Below are positions 47,449 through 56,537 of a stretch of DNA of 64,000 nt, piece after piece; the stretch's first letter is position 1, and the number at the start of each line of letters is the position of its first letter. The notes under the pieces are model-generated. The model had not been told where the DNA came from. It did not search any database and saw nothing but the letters and a program-made list of their open reading frames with translations. Both the position numbers and the translations under genes were made by a program. Source of the stretch: Roseinatronobacter alkalisoli (lineage in GTDB: Bacteria > Pseudomonadota > Alphaproteobacteria > Rhodobacterales > Rhodobacteraceae); the NCBI RefSeq assembly GCF_028745735.1, contig NZ_JAQZSM010000001.1, positions 248,001-312,000 of the forward strand, in the 5' to 3' direction.

Positions 47449-49644
47449 ATGACTGATTTTCATTATTCCGTGGATTCGGACGGGGTTGCGACCATCACAT
47501 GGGACATTCAGGGAAAATCCATGAATGTCCTGTCGATGGAAGGGCTGGCCGAACTGGAAGCGCATATCGACACGGCGCTGAGCGATGAGGCCGTCAAGGG
47601 CGTGATCATCACTTCGGCCAAGGCAGATTTCGCGGGCGGCATGGACCTGAACGTGATTGCCCGTATGAAGGAAATGGCCGGCGATCAGCCCGAAAAGGGC
47701 CTGTTCGACGGGATCATGTCGATGCATCGCTGCCTGCGCAAGATCGAACGCGCGGGCATGGACCCCAAGACGCTGAAAGGCGGCAAGCCGGTTGTTGCGG
47801 CATTGCCTGGCACTGCGCTTGGCATTGGTCTGGAAATCCCGCTGGCGTGTCACCGCATCATCGCTGCCGAAAACCCGAAAGCCAAGATTGGCCTGCCTGA
47901 AATCATGGTGGGTATTTTCCCCGGCGCCGGTGGCACCACGCGGCTGGCGCGCAAGCTGGGCGCGATGGGGGCGGCCCCCTTCCTGCTGGAAGGCAAGCTG
48001 TCGGACCCGAAGAAGGCCAAATCGGCGGGATTGATTGATGAAGTGGTCCCTGCTGATGACCTGATGACCCGCGCGAAGGAATGGGTGCTGGGGGCCAAAG
48101 ACGCCGATCTGGTGAAACCATGGGATGCCAAGGGCTACAAGATGCCCGGTGGCGCGCCCTATCACCCGGCCGGGTTCATGACCTTTGTGGGTGCATCAGC
48201 CATGATCAATGGCAAGACCCAGGGGGTTTATCCGGCGGCCAAGGCATTGCTGTCGGCGGTATATGAGGGGGCGCAGGTGCCCTTTGACACAGCGCTGAAG
48301 ATCGAAGCGCGCTGGTTCGTGCATGTGTTGATGAACCCAAGTTCCGGCGCGATGATCCGGTCGCTGTTCATCAACAAGGAAGCGCTGGAAAAAGGTGCGA
48401 ACCGGCCGCAGGTGGCGGATGAAAAAGTCCGCAAGCTGGGCGTATTGGGCGCGGGTATGATGGGTGCCGGTATCGCCTATGTCGCGGCCAATGCAGGCAT
48501 TGATGTCGTGCTGATCGACGCGCAGCAGGCAGCGGCGGAAAAAGGCAAGGGCTACGCCGAGGGGGTGCTGGACAAGGGGATAAAACGCGGCAAGCTCAGT
48601 GAGGCGAAGAAGGCCGAAGTCCTGGGGCGCATCACACCGACTACTGATTATGACGCGCTTGCAAGCTGTGATCTGGTGATCGAAGCCGTGTTTGAAGACC
48701 CCAAGGTCAAGGCCGAAGTGACCACCAAGGCCGAAACCGTGCTGCCCGATGACGCGATTTTCGCGACCAACACATCGACCTTGCCGATCTCTGATCTGGC
48801 GAAGGCCAGCGCAAGGCCCGGTCAGTTCATTGGCATTCACTTCTTCAGCCCGGTGGACAAGATGCTGCTGGTGGAAATCATCAAGGGCCGCGAAACCGGT
48901 GATCGCGCAGTGGCTAAGGCACTGGATTTCGTCCGCCAGATTCGCAAGACCCCGATCGTCGTGAATGATGCGCGGTTTTTCTATGCCAATCGCTGCATCA
49001 TCCCCTATCTGAACGAAGGCATGCGCATGGTGCGCGAAGGGGTTGCCCCCGCGCTGGTGGAAAATGCCGCCAAGCTGATGGGCATGCCGTTGGGGCCGCT
49101 GCAACTGGTGGACGAAACATCGCTTGATCTGGGCGCCAAGATTGCCAAGGCCACCCGCGTCGCCATGGGGGATTCCTATGCCGATGGTGACGTGGATGAA
49201 GTGGTGTTCTGGATGGTTGAGCAGGGGCGGTTGGGGCGCAAATCCGCTGCCGGGTTCTATACCTATGACGACAAGGGCAAACGGCAGGGGCTGTGGCAGG
49301 GGATTGCAGATAAATTCCCGAAATCAGATGACCAGCCCGACCTGATAACTGTGCAGCACCGACTGATGTTTGCGCAGGCGCTTGAAGCGGTGCGTGCCCT
49401 TGAAGAAGGTGTGCTTGAAGATATCCGCGAAGGGGATGTTGGCGCGATTCTGGGCTGGGGGTTTGCACCTTGGTCGGGCGGGCCGTTCTCGTGGTTGGAT
49501 ATGCTTGGCCCGGAATTTGCGGTCTCTGTGTGCGATGATCTTGAAGCGCGGTTCGGGGCGCGGTTCAGCGCCCCCGAACTGCTGCGCCAGATGGCCAAGA
49601 CCGGGCGCGGCTTCTATGCAAACCGCGAATCTGCTGCGGCATAA
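47449..49644 (+). CDS. fadJ: FadJ-type multifunctional enoyl-CoA hydratase / 3-hydroxyacyl-CoA dehydrogenase
   Basis: A 731-residue enzyme with N-terminal crotonase domain (about 1-290; ITSAKADFAGGMDLNVIA, GTALGIGLEIPLACHRIIA, GLPEIMVGIFPGAGGTTRLAR), then NAD-binding hydroxyacyl-CoA dehydrogenase domain (about 325-500; LGVLGAGMMGAGIAYVAANAG, NTSTLPISDLA, IGIHFFSPVDKMLLVEIIKG) and two C-terminal helical domains. It carries out two middle steps of beta-oxidation and works with the adjacent thiolase. The start at 47449 is chosen from the thiolase spacing and family N-terminus. The 3' end overlaps the convergent Hint gene by 31 bp. Confidence 0.95.
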   Translation: MTDFHYSVDSDGVATITWDIQGKSMNVLSMEGLAELEAHIDTALSDEAVKGVIITSAKADFAGGMDLNVIARMKEMAGDQPEKGLFDGIMSMHRCLRKIERAGMDPKTLKGGKPVVAALPGTALGIGLEIPLACHRIIAAENPKAKIGLPEIMVGIFPGAGGTTRLARKLGAMGAAPFLLEGKLSDPKKAKSAGLIDEVVPADDLMTRAKEWVLGAKDADLVKPWDAKGYKMPGGAPYHPAGFMTFVGASAMINGKTQGVYPAAKALLSAVYEGAQVPFDTALKIEARWFVHVLMNPSSGAMIRSLFINKEALEKGANRPQVADEKVRKLGVLGAGMMGAGIAYVAANAGIDVVLIDAQQAAAEKGKGYAEGVLDKGIKRGKLSEAKKAEVLGRITPTTDYDALASCDLVIEAVFEDPKVKAEVTTKAETVLPDDAIFATNTSTLPISDLAKASARPGQFIGIHFFSPVDKMLLVEIIKGRETGDRAVAKALDFVRQIRKTPIVVNDARFFYANRCIIPYLNEGMRMVREGVAPALVENAAKLMGMPLGPLQLVDETSLDLGAKIAKATRVAMGDSYADGDVDEVVFWMVEQGRLGRKSAAGFYTYDDKGKRQGLWQGIADKFPKSDDQPDLITVQHRLMFAQALEAVRALEEGVLEDIREGDVGAILGWGFAPWSGGPFSWLDMLGPEFAVSVCDDLEARFGARFSAPELLRQMAKTGRGFYANRESAAA

Positions 49645-50339
49645 GTGAACGACGCGGCATGTGCGGCAAACCCCGTGCAGGCCGCGTCCTGTTTCAGGTT
49701 CTCTGCAATCCTGTGCAGTTGCGACAGGTTCAAGCGCGGTGTGTCCGATGATGCGCCGACGGCAGCCGCTGCATGCAGGGGCGAAAAATCGCTTTCGGCA
49801 CGCGCGCTGACCAATGCGGCCCCCGCGCAATGAATGACCTGTTCGGATGCGAAGGTCAGCATGTGAACGGTAACGTCCCCCGTGATAGGCGCACGGTGAA
49901 TGCCGCCATACCCTTCAAGCATCAGGGCCTGAATCAGGACAAATGGCTCGCCAAAGTCGATTTCGGCCAGGTCTGATTCAACGATGACTTCCTGACAGGG
50001 CAGCAGCGTTATCTGTTTGCGATTGCCCAGAACACCTGCGGGAATCACCATCATGAATGCTTTGTGTGCGGGTAGGCTTGCTTGCGCGATGGTCACCTTG
50101 TGGTTGGCCTCGATCCGTTGCATGCCATTGTCAAATGTCAGAACCAGATCGCCGGGCTGGATTGTTTCCACACCGCGCCACCCCGAAGCCGTGCCGATCA
50201 GTGTTCCGGGAAGCAGCCCGTCTTCGCGCAGGGCGACATCATAGAGCCCGGCTTCCTTGTGCATGGCCACCGAAATCGCGGGCGCAAAAGCGGACAGACT
50301 TCCAAAACGTGTAGGCGCATTATCTCCTGAATTCAGCAT
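49614..50339 (-). CDS. Hint-domain protein lacking the usual catalytic cysteine
   Basis: The 241-residue protein contains the Hedgehog/intein-like Hint_2 pattern TLIGTASGWRGVETIQPGDLVLTFDNGMQRI (about 46-76), followed by further strands (FMMVIPAGVLGNRKQITLLPCQEVIVES), as in Rhodobacterales Hint proteins. Where those proteins begin CFTxGT, here the text is GLLPGT (residues 41-46), so the splicing/autoprocessing Cys appears lost. The start at 50339 has AAGGAG upstream, and the family N-terminus is variable. It is single, with no obvious partner, and overlaps the end of fadJ. Confidence 0.72.
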   Translation of the reverse strand: MLNSGDNAPTRFGSLSAFAPAISVAMHKEAGLYDVALREDGLLPGTLIGTASGWRGVETIQPGDLVLTFDNGMQRIEANHKVTIAQASLPAHKAFMMVIPAGVLGNRKQITLLPCQEVIVESDLAEIDFGEPFVLIQALMLEGYGGIHRAPITGDVTVHMLTFASEQVIHCAGAALVSARAESDFSPLHAAAAVGASSDTPRLNLSQLHRIAENLKQDAACTGFAAHAASFTYAAADSRFA

Positions 50340-50537
50340 TCCGAATCTCCTTTTTGAGTCCGTACTGTCGTTGGTGCATTCCTGCCTTACTTTCAGATTT
50401 ACCATTTGTTGAGGACAGAATCAGGGAAAGAACTGGACATTTCCAAGGCAATTTTATTTCAATCCAAGGGAACTCTGGATAATTTCGCGCAATGCTGCGG
50501 GTGGAGTCGGCTGCATGACGGGGCGATAGGGGGGGCG

Positions 50538-52163
50538 ATGGGCTGGCTTGAGGATGAAACCGGACTGGACCGGAATGCAGCAAACCATGTTGCATTGACG
50601 CCATTGTCGCATTTGCGCCGCGCCGCAGATGTGTTTGCGGGGCATGAAGCGTTGGTCTATGGGACCACACGCCGGACATATGCCGAATATGGCGCACGGG
50701 TGACGCGCCTTGCCGCCAGTCTGGCCGCGCATGGCGTGGCACCGGGGGATGTGGTGGCAACGCTTCTGCCCAATATCCCGGCCCATGCCGAGGCGCATTT
50801 TGCAGTGCCTGCCTGCGGTGGAGTGCTCAATGCAATCAACACCCGGCTGGAAACCGGCACAGTGGCGTACATTCTGGGTCACGGCGCGGCAAAACTTGTG
50901 CTGGTGGACACGGCGTTTCTGCCCCTTGCCGAAGCGGCCTGCGCGGAACTGGACAACCCGCCCGTGATTGTCGAAGTTGCCGATCATGAGGCGGGATTTG
51001 CCCCGACCGGACGCCACATTGAATATGAGGTGTTTCTGAACGCGGGCGATCCGCAATTTTCATGGATCCTTCCGCAGGACGAATGGGAAAGCATTGCGCT
51101 GAACTATACATCCGGAACAACAGGCCGCCCAAAGGGCGTGGTCTATCATCATCGCGGCGCGTATCTGTCCACCCTCAGTCAGCCAATATCCTGGCGCATG
51201 ACGCTGTTCCCCAGGTATCTGACGATTGTGCCGATGTTTCATTGCAATGCGTGGTGCCACCCCTGGATGATTCCTGTGCTTGGCGGGTGTATCCTCCGCC
51301 TGCGCGATGTGACCGCTGCGGGCATCTATCATGCGATCAGCGTGGAAAAGGCGACCCATTTCGGGGGGGCGCCGATTGTGTTGCAGACCATCATCAATGC
51401 GCCCCCCGAAGATCGGCTGCCCTTTGATCATCTGGTAGAGGTGTTTACCGCAGGTGCCCCGCCGCCATCGGCCGTTCTGGCGGCTATTGAACCGCTGGGG
51501 TTCAATGTGACGCAGGTTTACGGGTTGACCGAAACCTATGGCCCCGCAACGGAATGCCTGTGGCATGACGGGTTCGACAGCGTGCAAGGCGATGACCGCG
51601 CAGAGGTGAAGGCCCGCACCGGCGTATTGATGCCCTTCATGGAAGATGTGATCGTGATGCAGCCCGACAGCATGGTGCAGGTGGCCCGCGACGGGGTCGG
51701 CCTGGGCGAAATCCTGCATCGTGGTAATGGCGTGATGAAAGGGTATTACAAGAACCCGCAAGCGACGGCAGAGGCGTTTCGCAACGGGTATTTCCATTCC
51801 GGCGATATCGCGTTCTGGCACAGCGATGGCTATATCAAGATCGCGGACCGGGCCAAGGACATCATCATTTCGGGGGGCGAAAATGTCAGCTCGGTCGAGG
51901 TGGAAAGCGTGTTGATGAAGCACCCGGCGGTGTGGTTGGCAGCGGTGGTTGCAAGGCCGGATGCGAAATGGGGTGAAGTGCCCTGCGCCTGTATAGAGGT
52001 GAAACCGGGTGCGCAGGTGACCGAACAGGAGTTGATCGCCTTTTGCCGTGATCATCTGGCAGGGTTCAAGACCCCGAAGAAAGTCGTGTTCATGGACCTG
52101 CCGAAAACAGCGACCGGCAAGATACAGAAATCCGATCTGCGTGACCTGGTGCGCGCGCTGTGA
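50538..52163 (+). CDS. Acyl-CoA synthetase (AMP-binding)
   Basis: A 541-residue AMP-forming ligase that activates a carboxylic acid to its CoA ester. It contains [23 protein letters not shown], the GLTETYGPATECLWHD core motif, GYFHSGDIAFWHSDGYIKIADRAKDIIISGGENVSSVEVE and PKTATGKIQKSDLRDLVR with the catalytic Lys. It resembles fatty-acyl and medium-chain ligases of beta-oxidation loci; the substrate is not determinable. Start at 50538 (MGWLEDETGLDRNAANHV) is preferred over 50406 because the extra 44 residues look unlike the family and start without a good site. Placed beside fadJ, it probably feeds that pathway. Confidence 0.9.
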   Translation: MGWLEDETGLDRNAANHVALTPLSHLRRAADVFAGHEALVYGTTRRTYAEYGARVTRLAASLAAHGVAPGDVVATLLPNIPAHAEAHFAVPACGGVLNAINTRLETGTVAYILGHGAAKLVLVDTAFLPLAEAACAELDNPPVIVEVADHEAGFAPTGRHIEYEVFLNAGDPQFSWILPQDEWESIALNYTSGTTGRPKGVVYHHRGAYLSTLSQPISWRMTLFPRYLTIVPMFHCNAWCHPWMIPVLGGCILRLRDVTAAGIYHAISVEKATHFGGAPIVLQTIINAPPEDRLPFDHLVEVFTAGAPPPSAVLAAIEPLGFNVTQVYGLTETYGPATECLWHDGFDSVQGDDRAEVKARTGVLMPFMEDVIVMQPDSMVQVARDGVGLGEILHRGNGVMKGYYKNPQATAEAFRNGYFHSGDIAFWHSDGYIKIADRAKDIIISGGENVSSVEVESVLMKHPAVWLAAVVARPDAKWGEVPCACIEVKPGAQVTEQELIAFCRDHLAGFKTPKKVVFMDLPKTATGKIQKSDLRDLVRAL

Positions 52164-52227
52164 CGTGCTGGTCTTGCGTGCGGGTTTGCGCTAAGATGCC
52201 CTCAAAACGGCAGAGCAGGCAAGCGGC

Positions 52228-53271
52228 ATGACGACCGCGCTTAAGAAATATCATAAACTTGAAGGCATGGGCCTTTGGTCAGGCGCGGTTGAAGAACAGC
52301 GCCGCGAAGTCGTGGTATCCTTCGGGGATGCGACGCTGGTCATCATGGACAGCCGTAGCATGCATGTGCTGTCACATTGGTCGCTGGCAGCGATTGAACG
52401 TCTGAACCCGGGCAAGCGCCCCGCATTGTTCAGCCCCGATGGCGATGCAAGTGAAGTGCTGGAACTGGACGAAGATCTGCTGATCGATGCGCTGAAAGAA
52501 CTGCATGCGGCGCTGGCCCCGCCAAAGGGTCTGATTGAACGCTTGCGCGTGCCGATCATGGGGGCGTTAAGCCTTTTGGTTCTGGGGCTTGGTGCATTCC
52601 TGCTGCCGCCTGCATTGGTCGATCATACTGCGTCGGTCGTGCCCATGGCCAAACGCACAGAGATCGCGGAGCGCTTGCTGGCCGAATTGCGCCAAACGGG
52701 TGCGACACAATGTCAAAGCAGTTTGGGGACCAATGCGCTTGGTATCTTGCAGCGGCGCTTGTTCGACGCACCGGCGCGGCTGGTTATCCTGCGTGATCTG
52801 TCACTGGAAGCCCCGCGCATACAGCACTTGCCGGGGCGGTTATTCGTGGTGGATGCGCGCCTTGTTGATCAGGCCGAAAGCGTCGAAGCATTGGCCGGTG
52901 CGCTGGTCCTTGCCGGTGCGCGTGCTGCAGCGGATGATCCGCTGCGCCCGCTGTTGCGGCATGCGGGGGTGTTTTCCACCTTTCGGTTGCTGACATCGGG
53001 GGAATTGCGACCCAATGCCATACGTGGGTATGCGCGCGCGGTTCTGAATGCGCCAGTGGCTGTGCCGGATATTGCGGCGATACAGGCGCGTTTTGAACGG
53101 CTGGAGCTGTCGCCCGGCCCGCTATTGGCCAATGCCACGCCCCTTGATCCCGCATTGGGCCAGATCTCCGACCAGCTGCGCGCGGATATGGACACGCTGA
53201 CGCAGTCCCCGCGCGGTGCGTTGCTGAATGACGGTCAATGGGTCAGCTTGCTGAATATCTGCGATTCGTGA
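52228..53271 (+). CDS. Uncharacterised single-pass membrane protein
   Basis: The 347-residue protein is not recognised. It has an N-terminal soluble part with HKLEGMGLWSGAVEEQRREVVVSFGDATLVIMD, one hydrophobic segment (PIMGALSLLVLGLGAFLLPPALV, about residues 110-132) and a large C-terminal domain of about 210 residues with AERLLAELRQTGATQCQSSLGTNALGILQRRL and RLFVVDARLVDQAESVEALAGALVLAGARA. The latter resembles the search-like layout of peptidase-related proteins near M48, but no HExxH motif is visible. It lies 65 bp after the ligase on the same strand; linkage unclear. Confidence 0.7.
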   Translation: MTTALKKYHKLEGMGLWSGAVEEQRREVVVSFGDATLVIMDSRSMHVLSHWSLAAIERLNPGKRPALFSPDGDASEVLELDEDLLIDALKELHAALAPPKGLIERLRVPIMGALSLLVLGLGAFLLPPALVDHTASVVPMAKRTEIAERLLAELRQTGATQCQSSLGTNALGILQRRLFDAPARLVILRDLSLEAPRIQHLPGRLFVVDARLVDQAESVEALAGALVLAGARAAADDPLRPLLRHAGVFSTFRLLTSGELRPNAIRGYARAVLNAPVAVPDIAAIQARFERLELSPGPLLANATPLDPALGQISDQLRADMDTLTQSPRGALLNDGQWVSLLNICDS

Positions 53272-53278
53272 CGCGCAT

Positions 53279-53773
53279 TCAGATCCGGTGCTGAACCTGC
53301 CATGGGGTGTCAAACCAGTATTCCTGAAGATTGGGCGTATCGCCGATACGGTCGATCACGGCAAAGCGGCCGGGCTGCGCTAATGGCGTCAGAACTCCGT
53401 GCCAGATATTGCGGTGAAAATTGACGCCCTGTGCGCCATTGGTCAAAAATGCGCGGGGGGTATCGGGGCGGTTTCCGGCATCTTCGGCCACGATCACCAG
53501 AAATGGTTCCGTATGCATGGGGATGAAGGCCTGACTGCCATCGGGATGACGTTCCATCATGGTCAGCGTATAGGGCAGAGCGCGGGGCTGGGCGTCAAAC
53601 AGCGAAATCCCCGCCCGCCCGCCTTCGCCGAAATCCACGTGTGCGCGGTCGTGATAGCGTCCGCACTGGCCCTGATTGATCAGCTTGTCAGGTTGCCCTT
53701 CAATGTCCAGCACATCGCCAAAGAGTACGAATGCGGCGGGGGTAAGGGGGCGTATGGCCAGGTTGCGCGTCAT
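53279..53773 (-). CDS. allA: Ureidoglycolate lyase
   Basis: AllA splits ureidoglycolate to glyoxylate and urea in purine breakdown. The 164-residue enzyme shows FVLFGDVLDIEGQPDKLINQGQCGRYHD, FDAQPRALPYTLTMMERHPDGSQAFIPMHTEPFLVIVAED and FLTNGAQGVNFHRNIWHGVLTPL, with metal/active-site His positions of the cupin-like family. It is downstream of the puuE-uraD fusion on the same strand (42 bp), and the stop nearly abuts the end of the convergent membrane-protein gene. Confidence 0.92.
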   Translation of the reverse strand: MTRNLAIRPLTPAAFVLFGDVLDIEGQPDKLINQGQCGRYHDRAHVDFGEGGRAGISLFDAQPRALPYTLTMMERHPDGSQAFIPMHTEPFLVIVAEDAGNRPDTPRAFLTNGAQGVNFHRNIWHGVLTPLAQPGRFAVIDRIGDTPNLQEYWFDTPWQVQHRI

Positions 53774-53815
53774 TGTGGCGGTTCCGTTGGGTTTAGCGGC
53801 TGCAATTGAGTGTTT

Positions 53816-55243
53816 TCAGCAAGATGAAGCCCCGAGAATAGTGTGCAGGCGCAATTCGGCAATGCGTTCGACCTGCTGGCAGGCTGTGATGAATTCTGTT
53901 GCGGTGTCATGCTCGATGCGCGCATTGAATGCCGCCAGAATGGATGCCTTGGTGTTGTCGCGCACGGCAATGATGAAGGGGAAGCCGTGTTTTTCAACAT
54001 AGGTGGCATTCAGCTTTTCAAAGGTGGCGCGTTCGGTGTCGGTCAGTGCATTCAGCCCGGCGCTGGCCTGTTCATGGGTCGAGTCCGGTGTCAGGCGTTT
54101 GGCGGCGGCCAGTTTGCCCGCAAGGTCGGGATGCGCGCGCAACACGGCCAGACGTTCATCCGCGCTGGCCGCGCGGAAGGCGCGCGCCATGGCATTGGCA
54201 AGCCCTGTCGCGCTGTCATGGGCAGGCCCCAGTTCCAGTGCATGGGCGCGCTCGGCAACCCATGGTGAATGCTCATAAACGCCGCCAAAGCATGCGATGA
54301 AACCGGCGCGGTCAAGCGTGCTGGGGCGGGTGCGGCGGTGATGAGGGTGCGTGGCGGCCCAATGTTGCGCGATGTCGATGCGCCGCGCGAACCACACCCC
54401 CTGATGCGCCTGCACATGGTCCAGAAAACGCATAAGGCCCGCAATCTTGCCCGGACGCCCGATCAGGCGGCAATGCAGCCCGATGGACAGCATTTTCGGC
54501 GCGCCCGCGTCCCCTTCGGCATAAAGGACATCGAAAGCATCTTTCAGATAGGTTTCAAAATCACTGCCTGTCACCCAGCCGGGCGCAGTGGCGAAGCGCA
54601 TGTCATTTGCTTCCAGCGTATAGGGCAGGATAAGCTGATCACGCGGTCCGAATTCCATCCAATGCGGCAGATCGTCGTCATACGTGTCGGAAATCCAGTC
54701 AAACTGACCTGTTTCTGCCGCAAGCCGCACCGTGTTGACTGAACAGCGCCCCGTATACCAGCCGCATGGGGGGCTGCCCACAACCTCTGTGTGCAGGCGG
54801 ATAGCCTCTTCTATGGCGCTGCGTTCCTGATCCTCTGGCATGTCACGGTGCTCGACCCATTTCAGGCCATGGCTGGCAATTTCCCAATCCGCCGCTTTCA
54901 TGGCGGCCAGTTGTTCGGGGTTTCGTGCCAGCGCTGTGGCGACCCCATAAATCGTGACCGGCAATCCGCGCGATGTGAACAACCGGTGCAGCCGCCAGAA
55001 CCCGGCCCTTGCGCCATAGTCATAGATGGATTCCATGTTCCAGTGCCGCTGACCGGGCCATGGCGCGGCACCGGGAATGTCGGACAGGAACCCTTCAGAC
55101 GCGGCATCCCCATGAAGCAGGCAATTCTCGCCCCCTTCTTCATAGTTCAGCACCAGCGAGATGGCGATTTTTGCGCCACCGGGCCATGCGGCATCAGGGG
55201 GTGTTGCACCATAGCCGGTCAGGTTGCGGGGGTAGCGTTGCAA
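53816..55243 (-). CDS. puuE: Bifunctional allantoinase PuuE and OHCU decarboxylase UraD
   Basis: A 475-residue fusion. The N-terminal 310 residues are the polysaccharide-deacetylase-type allantoinase PuuE (GAKIAISLVLNYEEGGENCLLHGD, IYGVATALARNPEQLAAMKAADWEIASHGLKWVEHRDM with metal-binding residues). The C-terminal 165 residues are the 2-oxo-4-hydroxy-4-carboxy-5-ureidoimidazoline decarboxylase UraD (GFIACFGGVYEHSPWVAERA, VLRAHPDLAGKLAAAKRL, FEKLNATYVEKHGFPFIIAVRDNT). So one chain both converts OHCU to S-allantoin and opens allantoin to allantoate. Gene order and fusion fit a urate-degradation block with uraH and allA. Confidence 0.93.
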   Translation of the reverse strand: MQRYPRNLTGYGATPPDAAWPGGAKIAISLVLNYEEGGENCLLHGDAASEGFLSDIPGAAPWPGQRHWNMESIYDYGARAGFWRLHRLFTSRGLPVTIYGVATALARNPEQLAAMKAADWEIASHGLKWVEHRDMPEDQERSAIEEAIRLHTEVVGSPPCGWYTGRCSVNTVRLAAETGQFDWISDTYDDDLPHWMEFGPRDQLILPYTLEANDMRFATAPGWVTGSDFETYLKDAFDVLYAEGDAGAPKMLSIGLHCRLIGRPGKIAGLMRFLDHVQAHQGVWFARRIDIAQHWAATHPHHRRTRPSTLDRAGFIACFGGVYEHSPWVAERAHALELGPAHDSATGLANAMARAFRAASADERLAVLRAHPDLAGKLAAAKRLTPDSTHEQASAGLNALTDTERATFEKLNATYVEKHGFPFIIAVRDNTKASILAAFNARIEHDTATEFITACQQVERIAELRLHTILGASSC

Positions 55244-55296
55244 GGTGGCCTCCGATCATTCAGGACGACGATGTGATACCGCAGAATAACCACTGT

Positions 55297-55330
55297 CGCT
55301 TTCAGTCATTTTTTGAAAGACCTGAAAGCG
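55297..55330. promoter_or_regulatory. Inverted repeat between puuE-uraD and uraH
   Basis: CGCTTTCAG at 55297-55305 and CTGAAAGCG at 55322-55330 make a perfect 9-bp inverted repeat with a 16-nt AT-rich spacer, centred in the 168-bp divergent region. It is well placed to control both urate genes; two half-sites may each bind a monomer of a dimeric regulator. No regulator gene is adjacent. Confidence 0.5.
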
Positions 55331-55411
55331 TGGGTCATGGCAAGGGGCTGGTGTGTATCAGGTGCGCCGGTCTAGACTGTTGACCATATCTGCACAAAAC
55401 GGAGTCGCGCA

Positions 55412-55768
55412 ATGTCCGGTTTTCTGACCACCCATGTTCTGGATACGGCCCGCGGATTGCCCGCGCAGGGCTTGCAGATCACGCTTTACAGGTTGCAAGA
55501 CGGTGCCCGCGTGGAACTGGCGCGGATGACAACCAATGAGGACGGGCGCACCGACAGCCCGATCCTGCCGCAAGCGGGTTTTGCCACAGGCCGGTATGAA
55601 CTGGTTTTTGCCGCTGGCGATTATTTGCGGGCAACCGGGCAGGCCGGGGCCGCGCCGCTGTTTCTGGACGAGGTTCCAATCCGCTTCGGCATCAGCGACG
55701 CGGCAAGTCACTATCATGTCCCGCTATTGCTGTCGCCCTATGGGTTTTCGACCTATCGCGGCAGTTAG
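55412..55768 (+). CDS. uraH: Hydroxyisourate hydrolase
   Basis: UraH hydrolyses 5-hydroxyisourate to OHCU, the substrate of UraD. The 118-residue transthyretin-like protein has [24 protein letters not shown] at the N-terminus and the signature C-terminal YRGS tetrapeptide. It starts after GGAGTCGCGCA. It is divergent from the puuE-uraD gene, with a shared inverted repeat in between. A urate oxidase and the allantoate enzyme are not in this window. Confidence 0.96.
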   Translation: MSGFLTTHVLDTARGLPAQGLQITLYRLQDGARVELARMTTNEDGRTDSPILPQAGFATGRYELVFAAGDYLRATGQAGAAPLFLDEVPIRFGISDAASHYHVPLLLSPYGFSTYRGS

Positions 55769-55793
55769 CCGCTGAATCAGGATAACCGTGTTC

Positions 55794-56444
55794 CTACACC
55801 CGGTAGCGCAGGGTCGGCGTGACGATCGCGGCGAACAGGACACCGGCAAGAAACCCGCCAAGATGCGCTTCCCATGCAAGCAGGCCCGACAGCAATACCC
55901 ACAGCACGATATTCAATATGACCAGCCCGATGAGTGACGACCAGAGCGGCCGCATCGGGCTGCCAAAATGCTGACGTGCCTGCCATTCCCAGAATTTCCA
56001 CGCCCCGATCAGGCCGAAAACCGCACCTGATGCACCAACCATCGGTGTCTCGCTGCCCGACAGCAGCGCGAACCCCGCCGCCCCGCCGAAGGCGCTGATT
56101 GCATAGAGTAGCAGGAAACCTTTTTGCCCTATGCGTGCGACAACAATCCCGCCAAGCGCCAGCACGGCAACCATATTGCCAAGCAGATGCATTAGCCCGC
56201 CATGCAGGAATGCATAGCTTGCAAACATGGCTTCACGCTGGAACAGATAAAGCGGTTCCCATCCCTGCAGCAGCCCATTCCAGAAGGCGCCATAGGCAAT
56301 CGCGGTCATGCGCCATTGGGACGCATTGGGAGAAATTGTGCCCAACAGCGTCAGCAGAATTTCCGGCAGGCAGGTGATTGCGACCAGCACAAGCACGGCA
56401 GGGCTGTTGGTTCTGGTCTGAAAGGTCACGTTTCTGGGCGCCAT
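55794..56444 (-). CDS. Rhomboid-family intramembrane serine protease
   Basis: A multi-pass membrane protein with a rhomboid core: conserved ASYAFLHGGLMHLLGNM with the HxxxN oxyanion-type segment, catalytic Ser in MVGASGAVFGLIG, and catalytic His in WEAHLGGFLAG. It cleaves transmembrane substrates within the bilayer. I use the ATG at 56444, giving 216 residues (MAPRNVTFQTRTNSPAVLVLVA); a longer frame to 56531 has an unlikely N-terminus but no clear ribosome-binding site decides it. It follows the sugar transferase gene on the same strand; a link with polysaccharide export is speculative. Confidence 0.85.
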   Translation of the reverse strand: MAPRNVTFQTRTNSPAVLVLVAITCLPEILLTLLGTISPNASQWRMTAIAYGAFWNGLLQGWEPLYLFQREAMFASYAFLHGGLMHLLGNMVAVLALGGIVVARIGQKGFLLLYAISAFGGAAGFALLSGSETPMVGASGAVFGLIGAWKFWEWQARQHFGSPMRPLWSSLIGLVILNIVLWVLLSGLLAWEAHLGGFLAGVLFAAIVTPTLRYRV

Positions 56445-56537
56445 AATCGCGGCTTTGACACTGTATTCCACCGGTTGCAAGTCATCATCGGTGCCGTGAT
56501 TATGGCCGCGTGGTCTGGCGATCAGCCGCATGGCCGC

